A stretch of DNA of 11,602 bases, from assembly GCA_026705105.1 (NCBI GenBank), contig JAPPBK010000276.1, forward strand, positions 1 through 11,602. The letters run 5' to 3'. Each line of letters opens with the position of its first letter. Position 1 is the stretch's first letter. Shown in pieces: positions 1 through 11,440 of this stretch. Position numbers and translations under genes: made by a program. The DNA is from Chloroflexota bacterium. GTDB taxonomy: Bacteria > Chloroflexota > Dehalococcoidia > Bin125. Below the pieces are notes generated by a model. That model searched no databases, was not told the DNA's origin, and saw only the letters and a list, made by a program, of their open reading frames with translations.

Positions 1-405
1 GAGCTGCCCGAGGACGGCCTCGCCGCCTACGGGGACGACGGCGACGACCTGCTGATCGCGCTGGCGCGAAAGATCGTCGCTGGGGACGAGGACGGCGGCT
101 CGGTCGAGTCGGTGTTCGAGCAGGCGCGGCAGGTCGCGGCGGAAGCCGAGGCGCTGCTCGTCGACGAGGGCTGGCATGCGCCGGAGCCGGCGATCGTCGA
201 GGCCGATGCTGTTGCGGTCGGCGCTACCGCCGCCGACGACGCCGACGACGCTCCCGGGCCGCAGCGGACGCTGTTCTCGTGGGCGGAGTTCATGGCCGGG
301 GAGCAGGACGAGCCGCCGAAGCGCCGGCGGCGCGACGAGGCTCCCACGCTTTCGCTCTTCGAGTGGGCGCTCGAGCAGGAGCAAGAAGGGGCATTGGCCG
401 CATAG
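1..405 (+). CDS. Unrecognised protein, 3' end only, with LFSW/LFEW tail
   Basis: The reading frame is open from the first base of the window to the stop at 403-405, so this is the last 134 residues of a longer protein; an apparent GTG start at 112 is internal. I do not recognise the family. The visible part is acidic (GDDGDD near residues 11-16, DDADDA further on), then has a basic patch (PKRRRR) and a tail with two similar tryptophan motifs, RTLFSWAEFM and TLSLFEWALEQEQ. QRTLF and TLSLF resemble the bacterial sliding-clamp-binding pentapeptide QL(S/D)LF, so a DNA-replication or repair-linked protein is possible, but that is inference. The same tail and its 3' flank occur again at 3073-3313. 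The gene converges on the RDD gene, with a strong hairpin just after the stop. Confidence 0.7.
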   Translation, partial: ELPEDGLAAYGDDGDDLLIALARKIVAGDEDGGSVESVFEQARQVAAEAEALLVDEGWHAPEPAIVEADAVAVGATAADDADDAPGPQRTLFSWAEFMAGEQDEPPKRRRRDEAPTLSLFEWALEQEQEGALAA

Positions 406-479
406 ACGGAGGGGGCGGGGGGCATCGCCGGTGCGGCGGTGTCCCCCGTCCCCGTCCATGTATGGGGCCTTTCTTCGTG
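244..479 (+). repeat. Duplicated gene tail plus 3' flank, copy 1
   Basis: This segment aligns with 3073-3313. Similarity begins inside the coding region (DDAPGPQRTLFSW here, DDAGEAKRTLFSW in copy 2), runs through the LFEWALEQEQ ending and the TAGAC stop context, and continues about 75 bases past the stop through a GC hairpin, a CCATGTATGG box and a TCGTG end. Conservation of non-coding sequence shows the copies share ancestry rather than only a protein motif. Confidence 0.75.
417..447 (+). terminator. Strong GC hairpin after the tail gene, terminator-like
   Basis: The arms 417-430 and 434-447 pair over 14 bases (two G-U wobbles) around a 3-base loop, 12 bases after the stop codon. There is no clear T tract, so it could be an intrinsic-like terminator, an mRNA 3'-end stabiliser or a DNA element. 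A related hairpin with a different stem sequence is at the same place in the second copy (3251-3283). The interval 406-534 between the convergent genes holds nothing else I can identify except the CCATGTATGG box at 456-465. Confidence 0.55.
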
Positions 480-534
480 TCCGGAGTCTGGCTTGAGCGA
501 CGGCGGGGTTCGCCCCCTCCCGTAGCGGCAGGGG

Positions 535-942
535 TCAGGCGCGGCCCTCGACGACACGGGTGCGCACGACCTTGTCCCAGAGGCACTGCCGGTTGGCGTC
601 CCACACGCACCAGAGCGCGGCCACGACGAACAGGAGCGACGTCAACGCGCCTCCCGTCCCCTCGCCGAGCGCCGCCACCAGCAGCCGGTCGACGGCGCCG
701 AAGGCGATCACCCGCACGGCGAGGTCGCGGATCAGCATCCAGCCCAGCGTGGCGACCGCGCCGTCCTCGCGGATGACGCGCATCCCGAGCAGCCGCTTCG
801 CGGGGCTCTGCCCGCGGCGCGCCGCGATCAGGTACCAGACGACCCAGCCGATGCCGAGCGTGAGGAGGAAGAGCCCCGCGTCCAGCACGAACCCGGCGAG
901 GCGGCGACCCTGGCTCGCCAGTTGCGGGCCGGGCTCGTTCAC
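535..942 (-). CDS. RDD family membrane protein
   Basis: A 135-residue integral membrane protein. The RDD signature is visible: RRLAGFVLDAGLF near residues 13-25 with the first membrane span to about residue 39, GQSPAKRLLGMRV in the middle, and LWDKVV near the C terminus. A second hydrophobic stretch spans about residues 88-114. RDD proteins are small multi-pass membrane proteins, several linked to ion transport or osmotic stress; no specific substrate can be read here. The GTG start overlaps the TGA stop of the upstream Uma2 gene by four bases (GTGA), so the two are probably co-transcribed and translationally coupled; only a weak, distant GAGGG precedes the start. Confidence 0.85.
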   Translation of the reverse strand: MNEPGPQLASQGRRLAGFVLDAGLFLLTLGIGWVVWYLIAARRGQSPAKRLLGMRVIREDGAVATLGWMLIRDLAVRVIAFGAVDRLLVAALGEGTGGALTSLLFVVAALWCVWDANRQCLWDKVVRTRVVEGRA

Positions 943-1547
943 GATAGGGACTGACCCTCGCTGGGGCTGTCGTCAGCGGGCGGCGGGCCGAAGACGGCGC
1001 TCACCTGGCAGGTGAAGCCCGGCAGCACGTCCAGCCCGTCGAGAGACTCCTGATCGCCGAGCGTGGCGATTGGCTCGTCGGGCCGGTACACATCAACGCT
1101 GCGCGTCTCCGGCTGCACGACCCATACGAGTCGCACGCCGTGGTTCAGCCACATGTGCGCCTTGTCATGCACCTCGCGGCGGCTATCGGTCGGTGAGGCG
1201 ATCTCGACCACGAGGTCAGGAGCCACCTCCGCGTAGCCCGTGACGCGCGAGTCCAGGGGAGTGGTCCCTACCGAGAAAAACGCTACATCCGGCTCCCGCA
1301 CCGTGTCGGGGTCGCGGTCCAGCCAGACCCCGGAATCCGAGCCCATCACGCGACCAAGTCCGCGCGGCTCGATGAAGCCGAGCAGCGCAGCCCCAAGCCT
1401 CATCGCGATCTCGCCGTGTTCCTGTCCTGCCGCCATAGTCTCGCAGAGTACTCCCCGGATCAGCTCGCCGCGCACGCCTTCGCCGTCGAGCCTGAGCAGG
1501 TCGTCGGCGGTCAGCAGCCTCGCCCCGGTCGTCGTCGTGGTCGTCAT
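939..1547 (-). CDS. Uma2 family (DUF820) PD-(D/E)XK nuclease-like protein
   Basis: A 202-residue protein. Uma2 proteins have a restriction-endonuclease-like fold and occur in many copies in Cyanobacteria and Chloroflexota; their biological role is unclear. Family landmarks are the start TADDLLRL, RGELIRGVL near residues 26-34, REPDVAFF with the likely catalytic Asp at about 87, and PDLVVEIASPTD with Glu at about 115, followed by the typical K...W...G...VW..QPETRSV strand region. The ATG at 1547 is preferred to the more upstream start at 1595 because AGGAG lies 8 bases before it and family homology begins just inside it. It forms a two-gene unit with the RDD gene, which starts inside its stop codon. 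The N-terminal run of six threonines is a simple repeat and probably of no importance. Confidence 0.87.
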   Translation of the reverse strand: MTTTTTTGARLLTADDLLRLDGEGVRGELIRGVLCETMAAGQEHGEIAMRLGAALLGFIEPRGLGRVMGSDSGVWLDRDPDTVREPDVAFFSVGTTPLDSRVTGYAEVAPDLVVEIASPTDSRREVHDKAHMWLNHGVRLVWVVQPETRSVDVYRPDEPIATLGDQESLDGLDVLPGFTCQVSAVFGPPPADDSPSEGQSLS

Positions 1548-1572
1548 CGCTCTCGCTCCTGCGCCCAAGGCA

Positions 1573-1578
1573 AGCATA
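1573..1578 (-). promoter_or_regulatory. Candidate -10 box for the Uma2-RDD unit
   Basis: On the minus strand TATGCT lies about 25 bases before the ATG at 1547, in the correct direction for the Uma2-RDD pair. No convincing -35 box is seen at 16-18 bases, so this is only a weak candidate. Confidence 0.25.
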
Positions 1579-1878
1579 CAACGAACGGGGCGCATGCACG
1601 GTCGCTCCGTGACCTCATCGGGCGCACCTCGGGCCGAGCGCGACCCGACGGTCGGCTACTACGGCCGAGGGATAGCCGCCATCACCCTGTCAATCATCCC
1701 CGTGAGCACCGCGAGATCGCCAAGGCAGTGCCGCCACTGCCCAGCGCTGATCAACTCCCATGAATACCTCGCCGCCGCCGTGCGCCGGATGCGAACCGCC
1801 CGTGTGGATGCGCTTGCCCGAACCGTGCGTCCGGGCGAGAGAACGGTGCGCCGCTGGCCGTCCGCCGCGCAGCCGGGA

Positions 1879-1913
1879 GCAGGGAGGCGGATGGATTGCA
1901 TCCGCCCCCCTGC
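1879..1913 (-). terminator. Hairpin just past the Calx-beta stop
   Basis: Two 15-base arms (1879-1893 and 1899-1913) pair with a single mismatch around a 5-base loop, 11 bases beyond the minus-strand stop at 1925. Position and strength suggest a terminator for the Calx-beta gene, but no T tract follows on the minus strand. Confidence 0.5.
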
Positions 1914-2280
1914 CGCCGCTGCGGCTACTCGAGGTCGCTGATCGCGGACCAGAGGTGCGCGTAGCCGTGCGGGTCGATGCGGGCCATGATCTGCACGAAG
2001 CGGTCCGAGCCGCGCCCGCCGGGTACGACGCCGACGCCGCAGCCCGGCGCGGGCGCGCAGGCCGCGCCGCCGAGGTGGGTGATGGCCCAGCGGTAGCGGC
2101 GCTGCCAGTCGGGCGGCACGGAGGTGTCGTTGGCGGCCGCGCTGAACTGGGCGATCAGTGCGGCGCGGCCCGGCGGAGGCGGCGGTGCGTCGTCGTCGTC
2201 CGAGACGGCGACGGTGGCCGCGCCCTGGGACGACGACACCGTGTAGCCGCTGCCCGCGTCCACCGTGGCCGTGACGGAGC

Positions 2281-2457
2281 CGTCGGCCTGGTCGTCGGTG
2301 GTGCCGACGGTGAAGGTGACGCTGCCCGAGGTCGGGATCGTCACCGTGCGCTGGCCCACCGTCGCGCCGTAGTCGCCGCTCTGGGTGACCGTGACCTTCA
2401 CGTCGAGGTTGGCCGCCGGCGCGGGGCTGGCGCTGACGGTGAAGCTCGCGCTCCCGC
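2281..2457 (-). repeat. Calx-beta domain direct repeat, copy 1
   Basis: 177 bases closely matching 2842-3018 without gaps over most of the length. Both encode the DDQAD...SGSVTF...TVTIPTSG...SGDYGAT...SASF part of a Calx-beta domain. High nucleotide identity implies recent duplication or gene conversion, and the pair could recombine. Confidence 0.75.
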
Positions 2458-2841
2458 CCTCGCTGATCCCGCTGCCGCCCGAGACCCTGATCACCGGCTG
2501 ACCCGCCTGGAGCTTCAGGTAGTCGGAGGCGAGCTTGAACGAACTCTCGGGCCACCTGGCCGCGTTCGCGTGGATCTGCGACTCCGCCATCGGCTCGACG
2601 CCGCTGTCGTAGCCAATCGCGGCCAGCACCTGGTTCCACTTGCGGATGTGGACGGGGTGGCCCCGCACCGCCGTGTTGACAGGATTGTCCCGTATGTCGA
2701 TCAGGTGGTCCACGAGCGTCTGGTAGTCGGTGTAGTCCGGCGTCGCGTCGTCGTCCGAGACCGTGACGGTCGCGGTCTTGGTAGAGCCGAGGTCGTAATC
2801 CGGGCCATCGACGAGCGTCGCCGTGACCGAGCCGTCGGCCT

Positions 2842-3018
2842 CGTCGGCCTGGTCGTCGGTGGTGGCGACGCTGAAGGTGACGCTGCCCGACGTCGGGATC
2901 GTCACCGTCCGCTGGCCCGTGGTCGCCCCGTAGTCCCCGCTCTGGGTGATGGTGACCGTCACGTCGAGGTCGGACGTCGGAGCAGGGCTGGCCGTGAGCG
3001 TGAAGCTCGCGCTCCCGC
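2842..3018 (-). repeat. Calx-beta domain direct repeat, copy 2
   Basis: Partner of the repeat at 2281-2457. Its similarity ends exactly where the gene is interrupted, which marks the breakpoint to within a few bases. Confidence 0.75.
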
Positions 3019-3039
3019 GCTCCCGCCCGGCAACGGCGG

Positions 3040-3243
3040 TTGGGCTACGCGAGTCCTCGCCTGTACAGCGGTGACGATGCCGGCGAGGCGAAGCGCACGC
3101 TGTTCTCGTGGACGGAGTTCATGGCGGAGGAGTCACCGGAGCCGAAGCCGCCCCGGCGGGGCGAGGCCCGGACGCTCTCGCTCTTCGAGTGGGCTCTGGA
3201 ACAGGAGCAGCAGGAGGGCGCGCTCGCGGGAGCGGCCCGGTAG
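3040..3243 (+). pseudogene. 5'-truncated second copy of the LFSW/LFEW gene tail
   Basis: The 67-residue frame carries DDAGEAKRTLFSWTEFMA and TLSLFEWALEQEQ, clearly paralogous to the C terminus of the gene ending at 405. Only the last 55 or so residues are shared; the body of the protein is missing. The frame is open back to 3004 and the best start is a TTG at 3040 without a Shine-Dalgarno, so this is most likely a remnant. It abuts the truncated Calx-beta gene head to head, both lacking their 5' ends. Expression as a small tail-only protein cannot be excluded, since its sequence has stayed free of stops. Confidence 0.6.
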
Positions 3244-3313
3244 ACAGATACGCGGGGCATCCTCATTGCGGCAGTGCCCCGCGCCCCGCCCATGTGTGGG
3301 CACCATTGTCGTG
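3073..3313 (+). repeat. Duplicated gene tail plus 3' flank, copy 2
   Basis: Matches 244-479. The non-coding part keeps the order: stop in TAGAC, a GC hairpin with GGGGCATC in the left arm, a CCATGTGTGG box, then TCGTG. The hairpin stem differs in sequence but still pairs. Confidence 0.75.
3251..3283 (+). terminator. GC hairpin after the tail remnant, terminator-like
   Basis: Arms 3251-3260 and 3274-3283 pair over 10 bases (one wobble) around a 13-base loop, 7 bases after the stop. A second small hairpin follows at once: 3288-3292 pairs with 3297-3301 around TGTG, containing the CCATGTGTGG box. No T tract is present. The rest of 3244-3353 shows nothing else. Confidence 0.5.
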
Positions 3314-3353
3314 CTGCCCGGAGGATCGGTCCTGATGCACTCGAAGGGCGCGG

Positions 3354-3815
3354 CTACGGGCTTCGTCCGCGACGACCGCCCGCCAGGATGATCTCGGCAA
3401 GGGCTTCAGGGGCGGACGGGCTCACGTAGTAGACCGCTCCCGAGTGCAGCGTGATCCGAAGGCCGTCGGTCAGGCGATTCGCGAGGCCTCGACCGCCACC
3501 CCAGCCGAGGACGCGCGGGATGAAGCCCACCCGCTCCACGTCCACCACGTCGCGGTGCGGAATCACCGCCCGGATCACGAAGCCCGACCGGAGCCGGAGT
3601 TCACAGTCGGAGGTCTCGTAGCACGTCCGGAAAGCCGCATCGACGGTCGCCGCGATGAGGCCGCCAACGGAGACGATCACGATGATCGCGGCGATCCACT
3701 CGATGCGTCCGCCTCCGCGAAGTTCGAGGGCTGCCAGACCGCACATCAGGCACCAGAGGGCAGCCAAGCCGCACAGGAGCGCCAGATAGCCGGTTCCGGG
3801 CCGCGGGCGGTCCAC
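3354..3815 (-). CDS. Small membrane protein with PH-like cytoplasmic domain
   Basis: With the GTG at 3815 the protein has 153 residues. Two hydrophobic segments, about residues 9-31 (LALLCGLAALW) and 38-60 (AAIIVIVSVGGL), form a hairpin in the membrane. They are followed by a domain resembling bacterial PH (YdbT/YvbH-like) domains: LRSGFVIRAVIPHRDVVDVE, then GLRITLHSGAVYYVSP. Such domains often sit on the inner face of the membrane; the role here is unknown. I chose GTG 3815 because GGGAG lies 9 bases upstream and the residues before it look non-native. The alternative ATG at 3893 overlaps the RES stop as ATGA, which would make it the third coupled gene of the toxin block. Confidence 0.65.
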   Translation of the reverse strand: MDRPRPGTGYLALLCGLAALWCLMCGLAALELRGGGRIEWIAAIIVIVSVGGLIAATVDAAFRTCYETSDCELRLRSGFVIRAVIPHRDVVDVERVGFIPRVLGWGGGRGLANRLTDGLRITLHSGAVYYVSPSAPEALAEIILAGGRRGRSP

Positions 3816-3889
3816 CGAGCGGCTCTCCCGGTTCCGGCCATGTGTGGAGGCGTTTTGCGTTGGCGCGGCGCTCGCTCGCCATGCCGACC

Positions 3890-4582
3890 TCATCCCTGGA
3901 CTCGCAGTCCCAGCGCCGCGAGCGCGCGAGTCACGTCGGGATCATGAGGCTGCACCGGTTCGGCCTCGAGCACCCGCATCGACGCAGGCTCGCCCGGCGC
4001 CGGCTCGAAGACCGCCCAATTGTCGGTCCCGTCGTCGAAGCGCGAGCGGTAGCGGATGCCGGCGAACGCTTCGCCCTCCGCGTCTCGGCTCCCGTACACC
4101 AGCCGCGACATCTCCTGCGTGAAGGCGCGCGGGGCGGCGACCCGGATGGCCCCCGCGTCGACATCCGCCAGGCCGTGGTGGAGCGCTCTCGCCGCGAGTT
4201 GCGAGCGGATCGTCGCCAACGATGCGGCGGCCCCGATGTCGGCGTAGCTTCCGGCCAGTTCGGCCACGCCCATGACCCGGCGCCCGAACCACTCGCTGGG
4301 AACGGTACCGGCGGCGAGCGCGTCGCCGTCGCCGCCGATCTCGCGCACGGCCGCGACGGCGGCGAGGTCCGGGCGGAAGCGCGCGAGGGTCTCCAGGAGC
4401 GCGCCGAAGCGGGTCGAGCTGGCGTAGAGCACGCGGTACTCGCCTTCGGAATCGTCCCAGCGGTTGCCGAAGGTGCCGTCGAGTCCGGCGTGGCTCCAGT
4501 CCGGCCATGCCCAGGGGTCGGGCGCGCGGGCGAGACGGAAGACGGGACCGGAGGCGGTGACCGCCTCCAGGACGCCGCTCAT
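3890..4582 (-). CDS. RES domain toxin (NAD+-degrading)
   Basis: A 230-residue protein with a RES domain. RES toxins such as MbcT degrade NAD+ by phosphorolysis or hydrolysis and arrest growth unless held by an Xre-type antitoxin. Visible family residues are VFRLAR (Arg16), FGNRWD (Arg41), the VLYASSTRFGALLETLA helix with Glu64, and GIRYRSRFDDG with Ser180 followed by NWAVFE, giving the Arg-Glu-Ser pattern. The start ATG at 4582 overlaps the stop of the antitoxin gene as ATGA, the standard antitoxin-first arrangement of this TA family. No residue of the expected set is obviously missing, so it is probably intact. Confidence 0.88.
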   Translation of the reverse strand: MSGVLEAVTASGPVFRLARAPDPWAWPDWSHAGLDGTFGNRWDDSEGEYRVLYASSTRFGALLETLARFRPDLAAVAAVREIGGDGDALAAGTVPSEWFGRRVMGVAELAGSYADIGAAASLATIRSQLAARALHHGLADVDAGAIRVAAPRAFTQEMSRLVYGSRDAEGEAFAGIRYRSRFDDGTDNWAVFEPAPGEPASMRVLEAEPVQPHDPDVTRALAALGLRVQG

Positions 4583-4971
4583 CCCCCGGCCACGAACGAG
4601 CGGGCGGCACCGATCACGGCGGGGCCGACCTCGTCGAGGTCGCCCTCGCGCAGCAGGTGCAGCGGCGAGCGGTCATCGAGCTGCGGGTTGAGGCCCTGGA
4701 ACCAGGCTTGCGCGACGGCGGGCGAGTCCGCGGCCGCGATCGGCGCGGCGGCCTGGAGGGCGACGCGCAGCCGGCGCTGCACGGCGGCGTTCGGCGTCCT
4801 CGCTCCTTCCGCCCACTGGTGCACGGCGCGTGTCTCCTTCACCGACCCGAGGTAGGCGCAGAGCCTCGCGCCGAGGATGTCGCGGATCTCCCGCACCACG
4901 GCGGGGAAGGAGGAGCGCGTCGCGCGCGCGTGAGCGTCGTAGTCGGGGCGGGCGACCGGAGTCGTGGTCAT
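4579..4971 (-). CDS. Xre/MbcA/ParS-type (DUF2384-like) antitoxin of RES toxin
   Basis: A 130-residue protein with an N-terminal helix-turn-helix-like region (AYLGSVKETRAVHQWAEGARTP, about residues 42-63) and a C-terminal toxin-binding part ending AWFQGLNPQLDDRSPLHLL, typical of antitoxins paired with RES toxins. It should neutralise the NAD+-degrading toxin and repress its own operon. The ATG at 4971 is preferred to the upstream start at 5025 because AAGGA lies 7 bases ahead of it and a TATACT box lies just upstream. It is the first gene of the block and its TGA overlaps the RES start. Confidence 0.82.
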   Translation of the reverse strand: MTTTPVARPDYDAHARATRSSFPAVVREIRDILGARLCAYLGSVKETRAVHQWAEGARTPNAAVQRRLRVALQAAAPIAAADSPAVAQAWFQGLNPQLDDRSPLHLLREGDLDEVGPAVIGAARSFVAGG

Positions 4972-4994
4972 GGCTGCGTCCTTCGTCCGTATCG

Positions 4995-5000
4995 AGTATA
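4995..5000 (-). promoter_or_regulatory. -10 box of the Xre-RES operon
   Basis: On the minus strand TATACT lies 23 bases before the antitoxin ATG. No good -35 element is seen at 17 bases (a TTGTGA lies too far upstream). Small inverted repeats around it (GTAT/ATAC) could be part of an autoregulatory operator, but this is weak. Confidence 0.45.
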
Positions 5001-5142
5001 CCGCAGCGATCACGGACCTTTTCACAACTCAATCACATTTGTCTAGGTACATCTCCACCGTACGCCGCGTCGGCTACCGGATGCCGGAGAGGCAGACGCC
5101 GGAGACGGAGCGCGGAAGTCCTGAGTGCACGACCTGCGCTGG

Positions 5143-5151
5143 TGCTATCTT
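5143..5151 (+). promoter_or_regulatory. Extended -10 promoter for the protease unit
   Basis: TGCTATCTT matches an extended -10 (TG-N-TATCTT), 31 bases upstream of the ATG at 5183. There is no strong -35. It is divergent from the Xre-RES promoter across the 4972-5182 intergenic region, which holds no gene. Confidence 0.4.
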
Positions 5152-5182
5152 CTACGGGTGACACACCACATGGAGGGCAGCC

Positions 5183-5452
5183 ATGGCTAATCGCCGACCC
5201 ACCGAGGAGATCGCCCGCCTCGGCGGCGAGATCTACGAGCGCGACATACGGCGAGAAGTCGAGACCGACCACCATGGAGAGGTCGTCGCCATTGACATCG
5301 ACAGCCGTTGCTGGGCACTCGGCGACACGGTGACTGCCGCGCGGGATCGCCTGCGGGCGGAGCGTCCGGGTGCGGTCAACGTGCTGTTCGAGCGTGTGGG
5401 TTCCCGAGTGATCGACCGGTTCGGGGCGGGACTCCTGCGGGGGGTCGGTTGA
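5183..5452 (+). CDS. Small conserved hypothetical, partner of clan AA protease
   Basis: An 89-residue soluble protein. It has the pattern RLGGEIYERDIRREVE, then HGEVVAIDIDSRCWALGD, then RLRAERPGAVNVLFERVG. I recognise this as the small protein commonly encoded just before clan AA aspartic proteases in Cyanobacteria and Chloroflexota; its function is not known to me, and a toxin-antitoxin-like or substrate role is only a guess. The start is supported by GGAGGG, 5 bases upstream. Its TGA stop overlaps the TTG start of the protease gene. Confidence 0.8.
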   Translation: MANRRPTEEIARLGGEIYERDIRREVETDHHGEVVAIDIDSRCWALGDTVTAARDRLRAERPGAVNVLFERVGSRVIDRFGAGLLRGVG

Positions 5453-5817
5453 TCCAGGGGGCGGTCAATGCTGCCCTCGAGGCGGTCCTGCCCGTGGCGG
5501 TGCAGGGCAACGCTGGAAGTGCGCAGGACGTGGAGGCCGTCATCGACACCGGCTTCAGCGGGTTCCTGACGCTTCCCTCCGCTCTGGCGACAGCACTCGG
5601 ACTCGAGTTTGATGGCGTCGGCTGGGCTGTTCTCGCCGACGGGACCGAGGCGAGCTTCGACATGTACGACGCAACAGTGCTGTGGGACGGCCAGCCCCGG
5701 AGTGTTTACGTCTACGCGGCCGAGACGACTCCGCTCGTTGGCATGCGCCTCCTGGAGGGTCACGACCTTCACATCGAAGTTCAGGACGGTGGCCGTGTCA
5801 CGGTGGAGGCGCGCTGA
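5449..5817 (+). CDS. Clan AA (retropepsin-like) aspartic protease
   Basis: A 122-residue single-domain protein. The catalytic motif DTG (residues 33-35, in AVIDTGFSGFLTLP) is followed by LADGTEASFDMYDATVLWDGQPR and the conserved LVGMRLLEG flap/core segment, the full length expected for bacterial clan AA aspartic proteases, which act as homodimers. The natural substrate is unknown. I chose TTG 5449 because it gives the family's usual start (MIQGAV, compare M-I-x-G-x-V), overlaps the upstream stop as TTGA, and has a GGGGGG stretch before it; an ATG further upstream at 5308 would run inside the previous gene. Confidence 0.87.
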   Translation: MIQGAVNAALEAVLPVAVQGNAGSAQDVEAVIDTGFSGFLTLPSALATALGLEFDGVGWAVLADGTEASFDMYDATVLWDGQPRSVYVYAAETTPLVGMRLLEGHDLHIEVQDGGRVTVEAR

Positions 5818-5911
5818 CCGCGCGGCATCCGCGACCGTGCGGCCTGTGGCTCCTCCATGGCACGCGACGCCCCGCTGCTCCAGGCCGCTGCCCTGTCGGC
5901 CCGCGACCGGG

Positions 5912-5929
5912 ATGCCAGGCGCTTGGCAT
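5912..5929. terminator. Small hairpin between convergent genes
   Basis: ATGCCA and TGGCAT form a 6-base stem around GGCGCT, followed by TT on the plus strand. It lies in the 201-base gap between the protease gene and the end of the restriction-modification gene and could serve either strand. It is short, so only a weak candidate. Nothing else is seen in 5818-6018. Confidence 0.3.
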
Positions 5930-6018
5930 TTAGGCTCACCGATCGGCACCCCCCGCACAGCTCCCGCTTGTTGGCGCATGGGCTGCGGAAGTGCGGCGGG
6001 CGGTATCGAGTAGGCGCC

Positions 6019-11293
<5,275 letters not shown>

Positions 11294-11298
11294 GGAGT

Positions 11299-11308
11299 TC
11301 CTCTCTCC
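11299..11308 (-). promoter_or_regulatory. Ribosome binding site setting the ISP enzyme start
   Basis: On the minus strand GGAGAGAGGA ends 5 bases before the ATG at 11293. No such site precedes the GTG at 11383, and the 30 residues between them look non-native, so 11293 is taken as the start. I see no clear promoter in 11294-11440. Confidence 0.6.
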
Positions 11309-11440
11309 GGAATGGGATTCCGAGCGACAGTCTACCTTCAGGATGCTCGCTTGATCGCTTGGGTCGGCAGAGGTCCGTAGCACCTAGAAGCAACTTTTCT
11401 CCCCGAAATCATGTGGTTGGAGCTATTCGAGGAGGCTAGA

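Larger units (their letters stand above)
1548..1924. other. 377-base stretch without a convincing gene
   Basis: It holds the upstream region of the Uma2 gene and the 3' flank of the Calx-beta remnant. On the minus strand a peptide ending GMIDRVMAAIPRP (about 1659-1790) has protein-like composition with SAGQWRHCLGDLAVL before it, but no good start or recognised family; it may be a gene-end remnant. The hairpin at 1879-1913 is listed separately. No RNA gene was recognised. Confidence 0.5.
1925..3018 (-). pseudogene. Calx-beta repeat surface protein, 5'-truncated
   Basis: About 364 residues remain. Reading N to C: the end of one Calx-beta domain (GSASFTLTASPAP, SGDYGATTG, TVTIPTSGSVTF, ending VTVSDDD), a linker domain with a W..VLAAIG..SGVEPM pattern, a complete second Calx-beta domain (ISEGGSASF through VAVSDDDD), a proline run, and an unrecognised C-terminal domain. 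Calx-beta domains bind calcium in extracellular or surface proteins. The frame has no plausible start: the first GTG (2962) is a conserved valine inside a domain, and there is no signal peptide or SD. Similarity to its own second Calx-beta copy stops abruptly at 3018, where a fragment of an unrelated gene on the other strand begins. I read this as a remnant cut off by rearrangement; an assembly join is the alternative. Confidence 0.75.

Noticed and set aside
1520..1547. ACG/ACC-rich start of the Uma2 gene as a second phase-variation tract
   Set aside because: Short, imperfect and trinucleotide, so slippage would not change the frame.
1800..1850. Possible group II intron domain V (CCGGACGCACGGTTC on the minus strand)
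   Set aside because: Lacks the AGC triad and paired stem expected of domain V, and there is no reverse transcriptase nearby.
1659..2639. Long minus-strand frame overlapping the Calx-beta gene
   Set aside because: Very rich in Arg and Gly with no domain, lying out of frame over clear Calx-beta coding sequence; only its last ~40 residues (1659-1790) look protein-like, and they lack a start.
1760..3391. 543-residue plus-strand frame
   Set aside because: Antisense to Calx-beta coding DNA; low-complexity Arg/Val/Gly composition typical of GC-rich shadow frames.
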